From contig JASCOD010000001.1 of assembly GCA_029959615.1 (NCBI GenBank), positions 1,116,001-1,180,000 on the forward strand: a DNA stretch of 64,000 nucleotides, given 5' to 3'. Positions 15,978 through 25,480 of the stretch are shown piece by piece. The translations under genes and the position numbers were made by a program. The notes under the pieces were generated by a model. That model was given only the letters and a program-made list of their open reading frames with translations. It was not told the origin of the DNA and made no database searches. The DNA is from Flavobacteriaceae bacterium PS02338 (lineage in GTDB: Bacteria; Bacteroidota; Bacteroidia; Sphingobacteriales; Sphingobacteriaceae). Each line of letters starts with the position of its first letter. Positions within the stretch are counted from its first letter, which is position 1.

Positions 15978-18188
15978 CTATTTTTTAATCCATTCTTCAA
16001 CGTTTACTCTTTTGCCTTTTTTCCAGTTGAGAATAACAACTGGCGCTTCGTCTGAAGCATATTCAGGAATTTTAATTAGCTGATCTTCATATAGTTTTAT
16101 TACATCGTTAATTTGTTGGTTATCTTTTGTGCCTTTTGTTGCACCATATTTTGTTTTTCTTAAATAGAACTTGATTGGAAGGTTGTATTTTACCCTTACT
16201 GCTTTCCCATCTTGTATGCCAGCGTCCCATTTTGGGCTAAGTCTCAAAACGCGTATTGCTTCTTCATCTGTACCATAACCAAGCGGTCTATCTACCTTAA
16301 GCTCACTTAACGAACCATCCTTTTCTACGGTAAAAGAAACAAATACATTTCCTTGGATATTGTTCTCTGCTGCCATTGGCGGATATTTGACATTATCGGA
16401 TAGAAATTGGTAGAACTTAGCCATGCCACCAGGAAATTTCGGCGGATTGTCCATGGAAACAACAGAATAAACCGTCTTATCTTCTATTGCAGTCTGTGCA
16501 TGTTTATCTTCGCTTTGAGGTTGATTATTTGCGAATTTAATAGGCATAGAGTAAGATTCTTCTATTGGTTCTCCAAGTGAGCTAGGAATCCATTTAGGAC
16601 TGAGTTTTAAGACCCTTATCGCTTCTTCATCTGTTCCGTAACCCAATTTCCCATCAGTACTGATGTCCGTTAACGAACCATCTTTCTTTACTGTAAAAGA
16701 TACATTTACATCTCCTTTGATGTTTGCTTTCTTGGCCTCTTCTGGATATTTGATATGCTGATTCACAAAGGCGAGAAAGTTCTTTAATCCTCCAGGAAAG
16801 GAAGGACGGAAGAATTTAGAACCGCCAATATGAACCGGCCTATTTTCCCATGTTGATGTTTGTTGCTGGGCATTTCCTACAATAACAATGGTGTTCAAAT
16901 TTTGAAAACCTTGTTTGGTAGCAGCATTTTTGTTTAAAATCGGGGCAGTGGAATCGTTGTTTAGTCTATATTCTATCAGCATGCAGTATTTGCCGTCTGC
17001 TAATATACCTCCACCGTATTTTGCGAGCGGCACGGTAACTTCTTCGTCGGCTCCATAACCAAGCTTTGGCGAAACGTTAATTTCCCTTATCCCCTTGTTA
17101 AAAACAGTGAACGTAACCACTAAATTACCTTGTATTTTGTTTTTTAAGGCTGTAGAAGGGTATTTGATAGCGCTTGTCAAATAACGATAGAATGGCTCTA
17201 TGTCATTCTGCTCATAATTTGAGCTAGCAATAGGTACTGCCTTTTTTTCTGCATCGTTTTGTATTTCAGCGGCTTCTTTCTCTGGCAGGTTTAATGTTTC
17301 GGCAACTATGTTTTTTACTTCTTCAAGCTTAACTTGTTCTGCCACGGCTAAAATCTGTTCGTTTTCCCTAATTTTTGCAGAAGAGAGTAACAGTGCGGCA
17401 GCAAATAGCGGTAAAAATATCCCGTACTTTAAAACTGCTGTTTTTTTAGATCTTTCTTTATAAAGCATAAAAATTCGTTTTTTCACCATCGATTTTTTAA
17501 AAAAACCGTTAGTTAGCGTATTTTCATTTACGCCAAAAGCTTGGTTAAGCAGTAACATGGCATAAGTTTCCTTATTGCCCTGAAATTTGGCGGCGGCTTC
17601 GTCTGCTAAATATTCGTGTATACTTTTAACGGTCTCTTTATATAAATAGATAATGGGGTTAAACCATGTGATAATACCCAAAATCTCAAAGAAGATGACA
17701 TCAAAAGTATGTAACTGCTTAATGTGAATATCTTCATGATGATTTATCGTAGCAACCTCTGGTAGGTTTTGGGCAACTACTTTTTGCTTCCAAAAGGAGA
17801 ACGCCAAACCATTTTTGATTTCTGCTAACGTTTTTTTGACCGCATAAAGTCGTAAGAAGAAACGTATGACAAAAAAGATCGAGCCAGCCAAGTAAATGCC
17901 TACGATTAGCATGCCCCAATTCAAACTATTTTGCACGGGTGCAACAATAATCGGTTGGCTAATTATTTCATTAAATTGGCTTACTTGTACATAGACTTGC
18001 TGGCTAATTTCTTGCTGGTTAAACCACTCAATTTGCATGAACGGAATAGTTAGCGAGAACATCCCAGCGGAAATTAAGTAGATACGATTAAGCACAAAAT
18101 AGGTTTCCTTAGCAAGTAATAACCTATAAAATGCATAAAATACCACTAAGTAGATGTTTACCTGCAATAAATAGTGTGACCAGCTCAT
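15978..18188 (-). CDS. BlaR1-type M56 peptidase fused to three TonB C-terminal repeats
   Basis: 736 residues. Membrane helices near 8-25, 35-55 and 93-115 frame the M56 zinc site: HHEDIHIKQLHTFD (HExxH) and IHEYLADEAAA; another helix at about 250-270 crosses back to the periplasm. The sensor region is not a penicillin-binding fold but three TonB C-terminal repeats (about 325-410, 455-540, 575-660), each with IKYP or VKYP and LGYGTDEEA or LGYGADEEV motifs. Overlaps blaI by 4 bases (ATGA). By analogy with BlaR1/MecR1 it should cleave or inactivate BlaI when a signal is sensed; the signal is unknown. Confidence 0.85.
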   Translation of the reverse strand: MSWSHYLLQVNIYLVVFYAFYRLLLAKETYFVLNRIYLISAGMFSLTIPFMQIEWFNQQEISQQVYVQVSQFNEIISQPIIVAPVQNSLNWGMLIVGIYLAGSIFFVIRFFLRLYAVKKTLAEIKNGLAFSFWKQKVVAQNLPEVATINHHEDIHIKQLHTFDVIFFEILGIITWFNPIIYLYKETVKSIHEYLADEAAAKFQGNKETYAMLLLNQAFGVNENTLTNGFFKKSMVKKRIFMLYKERSKKTAVLKYGIFLPLFAAALLLSSAKIRENEQILAVAEQVKLEEVKNIVAETLNLPEKEAAEIQNDAEKKAVPIASSNYEQNDIEPFYRYLTSAIKYPSTALKNKIQGNLVVTFTVFNKGIREINVSPKLGYGADEEVTVPLAKYGGGILADGKYCMLIEYRLNNDSTAPILNKNAATKQGFQNLNTIVIVGNAQQQTSTWENRPVHIGGSKFFRPSFPGGLKNFLAFVNQHIKYPEEAKKANIKGDVNVSFTVKKDGSLTDISTDGKLGYGTDEEAIRVLKLSPKWIPSSLGEPIEESYSMPIKFANNQPQSEDKHAQTAIEDKTVYSVVSMDNPPKFPGGMAKFYQFLSDNVKYPPMAAENNIQGNVFVSFTVEKDGSLSELKVDRPLGYGTDEEAIRVLRLSPKWDAGIQDGKAVRVKYNLPIKFYLRKTKYGATKGTKDNQQINDVIKLYEDQLIKIPEYASDEAPVVILNWKKGKRVNVEEWIKK

Positions 18189-18562
18189 TTTGGTTTGTTT
18201 TTGAATCTGTTAATCATTTTTAAAATCTCGTCAACATCACTTAAGTCGAGCTTTTCTTCTTTTACGAAGAATGAAAACATGCTTTCTACAGAATTTTCGA
18301 AATAGCTACCTAACAGCTTCTCTGTAGCATGTCTTTTATACTCTTCCTTAGAAATTAATGGATAATACTTGTGAGATTTTCCAAATGCTTCGTGACCAAT
18401 AAAGCCCTTAACTTCCAATATTCTGATGATAGTAGAAACGGTGTTATAGGCGGGTTTGGGTTCTGGCAGTTGATCAATCACTTCCTTTACAAAAGCGCTT
18501 TCTAATTGCCATAAAACTTGCATTAATTGTTCTTCTGCCTTCGTTAAATCTTTAATTTCCAT
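18185..18562 (-). CDS. BlaI/MecI/CopY family transcriptional repressor
   Basis: 125 residues starting at MEIKDLTKAEEQLMQVLWQL (18562); the longer start at 18595 adds residues unlike the family. Winged helix about 10-75 (KPAYNTVSTIIRILEVKGFIGHEAFGKSHKYYPLIS), C-terminal dimerisation helices with SYFENSVESMFSFFVKEEKLDL. Its stop overlaps the blaR1 start, the standard regulator-sensor pair. A perfect palindrome at 18611-18622 is a candidate operator. Confidence 0.92.
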   Translation of the reverse strand: MEIKDLTKAEEQLMQVLWQLESAFVKEVIDQLPEPKPAYNTVSTIIRILEVKGFIGHEAFGKSHKYYPLISKEEYKRHATEKLLGSYFENSVESMFSFFVKEEKLDLSDVDEILKMINRFKNKPK

Positions 18563-18610
18563 TTTAATGTTGTTTTTGAATGCAGTGCCTTGCAAAACAC
18601 TGAACTAATT

Positions 18611-18622
18611 TTAGATATCTAA
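18611..18622. promoter_or_regulatory. Candidate BlaI operator, TTAGATATCTAA
   Basis: A perfect 12-base palindrome 49 bases upstream of blaI, flanked by repeated ACTAAT words. Autoregulation through such a site is usual for BlaI proteins. Not proven. Confidence 0.4.
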
Positions 18623-18679
18623 CACTAATCTATAACTAATAATTTAGTTTTCAAATTTTTATTAGATTTATTTTTTGTT

Positions 18680-18754
18680 AGCCATAGATGCACAGATAAT
18701 TATATATATATTATATCAAGGTGAAGAAACCAATAAATCTGTGCATCTGTGGCT
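18680..18754. repeat. Inverted repeat, GCCACAGATGCACAGAT family, copy B
   Basis: Arms AGCCATAGATGCACAGAT (18680-18697) and ATCTGTGCATCTGTGGCT (to 18754) match at 17 of 18 positions, around a TA-rich core. Best copy of this family in the window. Confidence 0.8.
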
Positions 18755-18805
18755 TTATCTTCTTTTAAAACAATTTCCTTATCATTGAGCAAATAAAAAT
18801 CTGAA

Positions 18806-20212
18806 ATGAAAATATCTTTTCACGGTGCGGCAAGAAATGTAACAGGAAGTAAACACCTACTAACACTTGATAATGGGATCAAAATCCTATTAGATTGCGG
18901 GATGTTTCAGGGAATGGGACAGGAGACGGATTCCTTAAATGAAAACTTCGGTTTTAATGCCGCTGAAGTAGATATTCTGGTGCTTTCACATGCACATATA
19001 GATCATAGTGGTTTAATCCCGAGATTAGTTGCGCAAGGTTTTAAAGGGAAAATATATGCCACTTCCGCTACAAAAGAACTGGCAAAAATTCTATTACTAG
19101 ATTCTGCCAAAATTCAGGCAGGAGATTTGAAGTACAAAAACAAGAAGCTGTCGAAAAGAGGTTTGCCTTTAGAAGAAGCATTGTACGAAGAAGAAGATGT
19201 GCTAAAAGCGATGTCTTTTTTTGAAGTGGTAGCTTATGAGCGGGATGTGATCATTGCAGATGGCGTTACTTTACGTTTTGTGGATGCTGGCCATATCATT
19301 GGTAGCGCGTCTGTACATTTAACCATTACAGCGCAAGGTAAAGTGGGCCGTTTAAGTTTTAGTGGAGATGTAGGCCAATATGGAGATTTGCTATTGCGAC
19401 CACCTCAGCCTTTTCCTCAAGCAGATTATATTTTGTTAGAATCTACTTATGGCGATAAGCTGCATAAGGATGCGCAGCCCACAGCTCAAGCTTTGTTAGA
19501 CATAGTGGTGAGGACCTGCGTAGAAAAGAAAGGAAAAGTAATTATCCCAGCATTCAGTGTCGGTAGAACGCAAGAGATTTTATATGTACTTAATAACCTA
19601 GATTTAGAAGGTCGCTTACCAAAGGTAAAAGTTTATGTAGATAGTCCGCTTTCTGCCAAGGCTACACAAATTGTAGAGAATCATGCCGAGGGTTTTAATG
19701 ATGAGGTATTGGATATCATGAAGATAGATGATAATCCTTTTGATTTTGAGCGTTTACATTATGTGGAGAGTGCTGAGGATTCTATAGCGTTAAATGCCAA
19801 TCCAGAACCTTGCATTATTATTTCTGCGTCGGGTATGGCAGAGGCGGGTAGGGTAAAACATCACATTAAAAATTGTATCAGCGATGCTAAACATACTATT
19901 TTGTTGGTGGGTTATTGCGAGCCAAATTCTTTGGGAGGCAGATTAAAGGCTGGAGCGCAAGAAGTAGGTATTTTTGGAGATAGATTTACGGTGCATGCCG
20001 AAGTGCAAAGTATACAATCTATGAGTGCACATGGGGATTACAACGACTTGCTACAGTTTCTATCTGGTCAGGATGCGAGTAAAGTTAAGCAATTATTTTT
20101 GGTGCATGGCGAGTATGAAGTGCAACTGGCTTTTAAAGATAAACTACATGCTGCTGGTTTTAGAAATGTTGAAATTCCAACTAGACATCAGACTTTTGAA
20201 TTATCAATTTAA
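18806..20212 (+). CDS. Beta-CASP metallo-beta-lactamase-fold nuclease
   Basis: 468 residues. Metallo-beta-lactamase motif SHAHIDHSG (61-69), a second His in VDAGHIIGSASVH, and an Asp in SFSGDVG; beta-CASP region with IIPAFSVGRTQEIL, IIISASGMAEAGRVKHHI and MSAHGDYNDLL. This is the architecture of bacterial CPSF73-like RNA nucleases. No signal peptide. It stands alone between repeat B and a convergent M28 peptidase. Confidence 0.92.
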   Translation: MKISFHGAARNVTGSKHLLTLDNGIKILLDCGMFQGMGQETDSLNENFGFNAAEVDILVLSHAHIDHSGLIPRLVAQGFKGKIYATSATKELAKILLLDSAKIQAGDLKYKNKKLSKRGLPLEEALYEEEDVLKAMSFFEVVAYERDVIIADGVTLRFVDAGHIIGSASVHLTITAQGKVGRLSFSGDVGQYGDLLLRPPQPFPQADYILLESTYGDKLHKDAQPTAQALLDIVVRTCVEKKGKVIIPAFSVGRTQEILYVLNNLDLEGRLPKVKVYVDSPLSAKATQIVENHAEGFNDEVLDIMKIDDNPFDFERLHYVESAEDSIALNANPEPCIIISASGMAEAGRVKHHIKNCISDAKHTILLVGYCEPNSLGGRLKAGAQEVGIFGDRFTVHAEVQSIQSMSAHGDYNDLLQFLSGQDASKVKQLFLVHGEYEVQLAFKDKLHAAGFRNVEIPTRHQTFELSI

Positions 20213-20294
20213 TGTGAGAGTTGTTTAGATTGTAACTTTTAAACTATATAGAAACATAGCATTAAACTATGTTTCTATGCGGTTATTTTAGATC

Positions 20295-21875
20295 CTAGTT
20301 ACGAGGAGCAACTGGTTTTGGTAGTTCTTTACGAGGGATTTTCTCAGCACGCTCTGATGTATGATATACAAATGATGCGATAATAGTTGCAGATTTCTTC
20401 AAATCATCTTCCACTAATCTATCATAAGTATCTTGGTTGGTATGGTGTGTACGAGTGTTGTAATCCATTGGATCTTGGATAAACTGGAAACCAGGTAGGC
20501 CCACAGCATCGTAAGCTTGGTGATCAGTACCTCCAGTATTATTAATGGTTACTGTTTTGGCCCCTAGATCAGCAAAAGGATTTAACCAAGCTTGGAAGAT
20601 TTCTCTTGCACCAGCATTACCTTGCAAATAAATGCCACGAACAGCGCCTGTACCATTATCTAAATTATAGTAAGCACTTAATTTGCTGTGCTCTGGTAAC
20701 AATTCCATTTTGGTAGGATCTGCGAAGTGTTTTTTAACATAGCCCCTCGAACCATGTAAGCCTTGTTCTTCTGCATCCCAAAGTGCAATTCTGATGGTTC
20801 TTTTTGGTTTAAAGTCAATCGCTTTTAGGATACGCATTACCTCAATCATTACAATAGAACCAGCAGCGTTATCTGTAGCACCAGTTCCTGAGTGCCAAGA
20901 ATCAAAGTGGGCACCAAGCATTACAATTTCATCTTTCAATTTTTTGTCTGTACCTGGAATTTCTGCGATTACGTTATAACCTTTTGCATCATCAGCGTAG
21001 AAAGTTGTTTTTACTTCTGCTTCAACCTCAACTTTTTGACCAGCACGTAACAAACGTAAAATGTGTAAGAAATCTTCAGCTGAAATTTCCAACTCAGGAG
21101 CAACTGGTTTAGCATCCACCGCATAAGAAGCGCCGTTGCTGGTAAAGAAAGTACCATAACTGCCACGAGCATAAGTTAAGATTAAACCTACTTTCTCTTG
21201 TTGTAGTACGTCGTTAATGGCAGCTCTGTTTTGACGCATACGCATCATCATTGCCATTTGGTTGTTGCCTCCACGGCCACCGGGACGAGCTTGACCAGCA
21301 GCTGCAGGTTGTGCAGCGGCCATTTCAGCTAATTTTTCGTCTGTGTGGCGAACTACATCTGGTGTATAGGAATTCTTTAATGGCTGTACCATTACCGATT
21401 CGATGACTACAATTTTACCAGCTAATTTGCCTTTGTATGGTGCTAGATCGGTTACTGTATCGGCTTTAATTAATATCACTTCAGATTTAACTGGTCCGTT
21501 CGTGCCTGGTGTCCAAGCTTTAGGATAACCAATAATTGGCCTGTAAAAAGGAGCTGTAGTAGCTGCATAATATCTTTCTACCGACCAGCCTTTGCCAAAA
21601 TCGCCCCAAGTTTCTTGCTTAGCATTTTTGAGGCCTAAATCTGTGAAGTATTTTACAGCCCAATCTCTACCTTTCTTAATGCCGGGAGAGTTAGCTAAAC
21701 GTGGCCCAATTACGTCGGTAATTTGGAATGCAATATCCATTACCTTCGAATTTTCCAGTCCTTCTTTTCTGATTTTTTGTACCGCATCAGCATTTACTGT
21801 CTCTTGCGCAGCTACATTAATCACACCGCAAGAAAAGACCATAGCTAATGCGCCAATAGTAAATTTCTTTATCAT
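20295..21875 (-). CDS. Exported M28 family peptidase
   Basis: 526 residues with a signal peptide (MIKKFTIGALAMVFSCGVI...AAQ). A protease-associated-like insert (about 120-290) contains a Gly/Met-rich stretch GQARPGGRGGNNQ. Zinc-peptidase core: MLGAHFDSWHSGTGATDNAAG, then DAEEQGLHGS and the late His in GGTDHQAYD. Likely a carboxypeptidase Q-like aminopeptidase or carboxypeptidase acting in the periplasm. Divergent from another M28 gene 98 bases away. Confidence 0.92.
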   Translation of the reverse strand: MIKKFTIGALAMVFSCGVINVAAQETVNADAVQKIRKEGLENSKVMDIAFQITDVIGPRLANSPGIKKGRDWAVKYFTDLGLKNAKQETWGDFGKGWSVERYYAATTAPFYRPIIGYPKAWTPGTNGPVKSEVILIKADTVTDLAPYKGKLAGKIVVIESVMVQPLKNSYTPDVVRHTDEKLAEMAAAQPAAAGQARPGGRGGNNQMAMMMRMRQNRAAINDVLQQEKVGLILTYARGSYGTFFTSNGASYAVDAKPVAPELEISAEDFLHILRLLRAGQKVEVEAEVKTTFYADDAKGYNVIAEIPGTDKKLKDEIVMLGAHFDSWHSGTGATDNAAGSIVMIEVMRILKAIDFKPKRTIRIALWDAEEQGLHGSRGYVKKHFADPTKMELLPEHSKLSAYYNLDNGTGAVRGIYLQGNAGAREIFQAWLNPFADLGAKTVTINNTGGTDHQAYDAVGLPGFQFIQDPMDYNTRTHHTNQDTYDRLVEDDLKKSATIIASFVYHTSERAEKIPRKELPKPVAPRN

Positions 21876-21973
21876 AAATTGTTTATTAGGTTAAGTAACA
21901 ATAAAGTGTGAAATTACAGCTAAAGAAAAATACTTGTAACTTTCTATTAAGAATTTTACAACCTAAACTGAAG

Positions 21974-23332
21974 ATGAAATACCTAAAACTAACCTTGGCT
22001 CTCTACCTATTTTTTTCTGGCATTAAAGCTGGTTTCGCTCAGCGAACGGAGATTAAAGATCCTGCAATTGTAGCTATGTTGAATGATGTATCGGCAACTA
22101 ACTTAGAAGCTTTAGTTAGGAAGATGGTTTCTTTCCATACCCGCCATACCTTGAGTGACACCTTGAGCAAAACCAAAGGCATAGGTGCTGCGAGGAGTTG
22201 GATTAAAAGCGAATTTGAAAAATACGCTAATGAAAGTGGCGGTAGATTACAGGTTTCTTATGATACTTTTACGCAGCCTGCAGATGGTAGAAGGATAAAA
22301 GAAGCAGTGGTTTTGAAAAATGTGATGGCGATTTTGCCTGGAACTGATCCTAATGATAAGCGGATGCTGATGGTTTCTGGGCATTATGATTCTAGAGTTA
22401 CAGATGTAATGAACATTAAAGATTTTGCACCCGGTGCAAATGACGATGCTTCGGGCGTAGCTGCCGTAATGGAAATGGCTCGTGTAATGAGTAAACATCA
22501 ATTCAGTAGTACTTTGGTTTTTGTTGCTTTTGTTGGCGAAGAACAGGGATTGTATGGAGCGTCTAATTTGGCAAAACGAGCAAAAGAGGATGGATGGAAT
22601 GTTCATCTATTGATGAATAATGACATTGTTGGGAATTCTTATGGCATGGAAACCGATATCAAAGACAATAAAAGTGTGCGAGTATTTAGTGAGGGTGTAA
22701 CTGCCAGCGAAACTAAAGAACAGGCTGTGGCTAGACAGTCTGCGGGAACAGAAAACGATGGGAAAGCTAGACAAGCGGCAAGATATATTAAAGAAGTTGC
22801 AGAAAGATATGTGGATCAGTTGGAAGTAAAGCTGATTTATCGCAGGGATAGGTATTTACGTGGGGGAGACCATACACCATTTTCTCAACAGGGTTTTGCT
22901 GCGGTTAGGGTTACAGAAATGAACGAAGATTTCAATCGCCAGCATCAGGATGTGCGAACAGAAAATGGCTTTAAGTTTGGTGATTTACCAGAATATGTAG
23001 ATTATAATTACTTACAAAAAGTAACCCGTATGAATTTATCAGTCATGGCTAATCTGGGTTTATCTACCCAAGAACCTGAAAATGTTGGCATCGTTACTTC
23101 TGGTTTAACCAACAAAACACAGCTCAGATGGGAGACGCCAAAAGGAAAATCGATCTATGGCTATTACGTGTTGATGAGAGAAACAACTAGCCCATTTTGG
23201 GAACGTAAGTTCTTTGTAAAGGAAAATCAGATAACGTTAAGTTATTCTAAAGACAATTATTATTTCGGAGTACAATCTGTAGATGAAAATGGACATGAAA
23301 GCCTAGTGGTAATACCAAAGCCAGTGAGGTAA
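21974..23332 (+). CDS. Exported M28 peptidase with C-terminal beta-sandwich
   Basis: 452 residues. I start at MKYLKLTLALYLFFSGIKAG (21974), which gives a signal peptide; an upstream start at 21908 does not. M28 core: SGHYDSRVTDV, GANDDASGVAA, FVGEEQGLYGA, and a late His in RGGDHTPFSQQGF. The last 80 residues (RWETPKGKSIYGYYVLMRE...DNYYFGVQSVDENGHES) look like a fibronectin III-type domain. Divergent from the M28 gene at 20295-21875; the two share fold but little sequence. Confidence 0.92.
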   Translation: MKYLKLTLALYLFFSGIKAGFAQRTEIKDPAIVAMLNDVSATNLEALVRKMVSFHTRHTLSDTLSKTKGIGAARSWIKSEFEKYANESGGRLQVSYDTFTQPADGRRIKEAVVLKNVMAILPGTDPNDKRMLMVSGHYDSRVTDVMNIKDFAPGANDDASGVAAVMEMARVMSKHQFSSTLVFVAFVGEEQGLYGASNLAKRAKEDGWNVHLLMNNDIVGNSYGMETDIKDNKSVRVFSEGVTASETKEQAVARQSAGTENDGKARQAARYIKEVAERYVDQLEVKLIYRRDRYLRGGDHTPFSQQGFAAVRVTEMNEDFNRQHQDVRTENGFKFGDLPEYVDYNYLQKVTRMNLSVMANLGLSTQEPENVGIVTSGLTNKTQLRWETPKGKSIYGYYVLMRETTSPFWERKFFVKENQITLSYSKDNYYFGVQSVDENGHESLVVIPKPVR

Positions 23333-23359
23333 AAAGAAAAGGCGGTAACCAGCCGCCTT
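23331..23359 (-). terminator. Hairpin terminator of the ABC transporter operon
   Basis: Stem AAGGCGG / CCGCCTT (23339-23345 with 23353-23359). On the minus strand it is followed by TTCTTTTT, so it best serves the ABC permease gene ending at 23391; it may also stop the M28 transcript. Confidence 0.65.
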
Positions 23360-23390
23360 CTCCAAATTAACTAAAACTAAACTAAAATTT

Positions 23391-24176
23391 TTATTTGATA
23401 TTCTTTTTTAAAAGGATGAAATAACCGAGAATAAATACAAGCACTCCACAAATTAAACTGTTTGCAATGGCTTGGTCAAAAATGCCAAATTCTATCCCTT
23501 TCTTAGAACTCATGATGTTCATTACCGTTAAGCTTGGAAAGGCATGAGGTATATATACTGCGTATTTCCAGCCTACATTTGCACATATAGAACCCACTAT
23601 CGTTAATAAAAAGCCTAAGCCAAAAGGTTTAAGGAAATCGTTCCACATCAAAGTCATCAAAAACTGTAGCGAAATAATACCTATGGAAGAAAGGAACATT
23701 TTAGTGAAGGATTTGAAAATAATCTCACTAGGATTAAAATTTCCAAATTGTAATTGTGGTCTAAAAAGTTCTATCGCATGCCCTGAGGCAATAATCAGTA
23801 CTGCGAATAGCAGCATCGTTAAGAAAGTAAGGAAAATAATATATAGAAATTTACTCGCATAAATAGATAATTTAGGCAAGGGCAAAGAAAACAAGCTTTT
23901 CCAAGTATCGCCTTTGTACTCCATATTGGTAATTGAGTAAGTATTATAGATAACAAGTACAGGTAGTAAAAGTGAACCCATAATGCCTACAATTGGAGAG
24001 AGGAAATAGAACCACAATATTTGAGGTGGATGCTTTAATAGGTTTTCATATTTGAAGATAAAACCTAAGGCTATGGCAACGCATATAAATAAGGGTAACA
24101 AGATTGCACTCCAAAAAGCCAAAGTTTTACGCGATTTATAAAATTCAGATTGTAATGAGATAAAAAATGATCGCAT
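23391..24176 (-). CDS. ABC-2 type transporter permease
   Basis: 261 residues with six predicted membrane helices (first LAFWSAILLPLFICVAIALGF, last NSLICGVLVFILGYFILL). The spacing and the N-terminal RSFFISLQSEFYKSRKTLAF are typical of permeases from multidrug, lantibiotic-immunity or Nat-type exporters. 78 bases downstream of the ATPase gene on the same strand. Substrate unknown. Confidence 0.85.
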   Translation of the reverse strand: MRSFFISLQSEFYKSRKTLAFWSAILLPLFICVAIALGFIFKYENLLKHPPQILWFYFLSPIVGIMGSLLLPVLVIYNTYSITNMEYKGDTWKSLFSLPLPKLSIYASKFLYIIFLTFLTMLLFAVLIIASGHAIELFRPQLQFGNFNPSEIIFKSFTKMFLSSIGIISLQFLMTLMWNDFLKPFGLGFLLTIVGSICANVGWKYAVYIPHAFPSLTVMNIMSSKKGIEFGIFDQAIANSLICGVLVFILGYFILLKKNIK

Positions 24177-24254
24177 ATTGGTTTGTTGGTTGGTTAGGTT
24201 TTTGGATGTTTGGTATTCCGAAAGTTTGAGAATAGGAATTTGATTATTGAAATT

Positions 24255-25163
24255 TTAATTCTTGGAAGTGATATCTAGGAAAAGGTGTTCGAGGTCTTTT
24301 TTCTCAGTACCAATACTATAAACCATTACGCCGTTTTTAACTAAGATGCTATTGTAGTTACCCATATCGGCTTTGCCTGTATAACTAATATTGATAGTTC
24401 CCTCTTTTTCGTTGATGATTTCTGCTCCATTGCTGCTTAAAATATTGTTAGCGGTAGCATGGTCGTCCACTTCTATTCTGATAGATGGTTTACTTAAATT
24501 GTGCAATTCATTAATGGTTCCCTGAAAAAGTAACTCACCTTTATTGATAATGCCCACATGAGTGGCAGTTCTTTCAATCTCAGCCAATAAGTGGCTAGAA
24601 ACTAATATGGTTTTACCATGTTTACTGGTAAGCTCAAGCATCAAATTCCTGATTTCGATAATGCCATTTGGATCTAAGCCATTGGTGGGTTCATCAAGTA
24701 ACAAAAGTTCTGGGTCTGCAATTAAAGCTAGTCCAATGCCTAAGCGTTGCTTCATCCCCAAAGAATACTTTCCCGCTTTTTTATTGGCTGCCTCAGTTAA
24801 ACCAACTAGCGCAAGCATTTCGGTTGCCTTGGTTTTGTCTATACCTAAAAGTATGCAACGGTTAATGAGGTTTTCTTTGCCCGTAAGGTGTGCGTAAATG
24901 GCAGGCTGCTCTACCAAAGAACCCATTTGTCTTAAACAAGCTATGCGGTTATGGTTAAGCTCTTTGCCGAAAATAAAAACGGTGTCGGATGGTGACTGTA
25001 GGAGATTGAGCAGCAGCTTAATGGTCGTAGTTTTTCCAGCTCCATTAGGCCCTAAAAAACCGTAAATGCTTCCTTTGGGTACTTGCAATGATAAATTCTT
25101 TACCACGGCTTGCGCCCCAAAATAGTGGTTAAGCCCAACCGTTTCTATAGCAAATCTGCTCAT
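24255..25163 (-). CDS. ABC transporter ATP-binding protein
   Basis: 302 residues. Walker A GPNGAGKTTT (about 38-47), signature YSLGMKQRLGIGLALIADP, Walker B LLLLDEPTNGLDPNG, switch His in VSSHLL; a C-terminal domain of about 80 residues is typical of BcrA/NatA-type ATPases. Starts 2 bases after the stop of the small membrane protein gene, and works with the permease at 23391-24176. Confidence 0.95.
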   Translation of the reverse strand: MSRFAIETVGLNHYFGAQAVVKNLSLQVPKGSIYGFLGPNGAGKTTTIKLLLNLLQSPSDTVFIFGKELNHNRIACLRQMGSLVEQPAIYAHLTGKENLINRCILLGIDKTKATEMLALVGLTEAANKKAGKYSLGMKQRLGIGLALIADPELLLLDEPTNGLDPNGIIEIRNLMLELTSKHGKTILVSSHLLAEIERTATHVGIINKGELLFQGTINELHNLSKPSIRIEVDDHATANNILSSNGAEIINEKEGTINISYTGKADMGNYNSILVKNGVMVYSIGTEKKDLEHLFLDITSKN

Positions 25164-25165
25164 CC

Positions 25166-25345
25166 TTATTTCAAGATTACCGTAGCAGCTTTAACAATAG
25201 TAGCAGAGTTTGAATTTGTAGCAGTTTTTACTACAGCTTCATCGTTGTTTACATTATTGCTATTCACACTAAAAGCAAATAACATTACCATAAATACAGG
25301 AACTAATAGTAGTAGAAATGGTGATACGTTGGTTAACTTTTTCAT
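25166..25345 (-). CDS. Small single-pass membrane protein in the ABC operon
   Basis: 59 residues from MKKLTNVSPFLLLLVPVFMV (25345); a longer frame to 25402 adds an unlikely Gln-rich start. One helix (9-26, PFLLLLVPVFMVMLFAFS), then a Ser/Asn/Ala-rich outside segment ending ATIVKAATVILK. No homologue recognised. It ends 2 bases before the ATPase gene, so it is the first gene of the transporter operon, facing the LytTR-type repeats at 25481-25554. Confidence 0.6.
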   Translation of the reverse strand: MKKLTNVSPFLLLLVPVFMVMLFAFSVNSNNVNNDEAVVKTATNSNSATIVKAATVILK

Positions 25346-25480
25346 GATGATAAGGTTTAAAATTTTATGTTCTTGTTGTTGTTTTATTGTTTCGTTGAAC
25401 AAATAGAATAATTATTGAAAACCTGTGAAAATGTTTTAGACCAAGTGTAAAATATCCTAGATAAACGGCAAAAATTCCAG

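Noticed and set aside
25346..25402. Longer version of the small ABC-operon protein (MFNETIKQQQEHK)
   Set aside because: The Gln-rich start would sit before the signal-anchor helix and lies in the leader; MKKLTNVSPF at 25345 gives a normal membrane protein.
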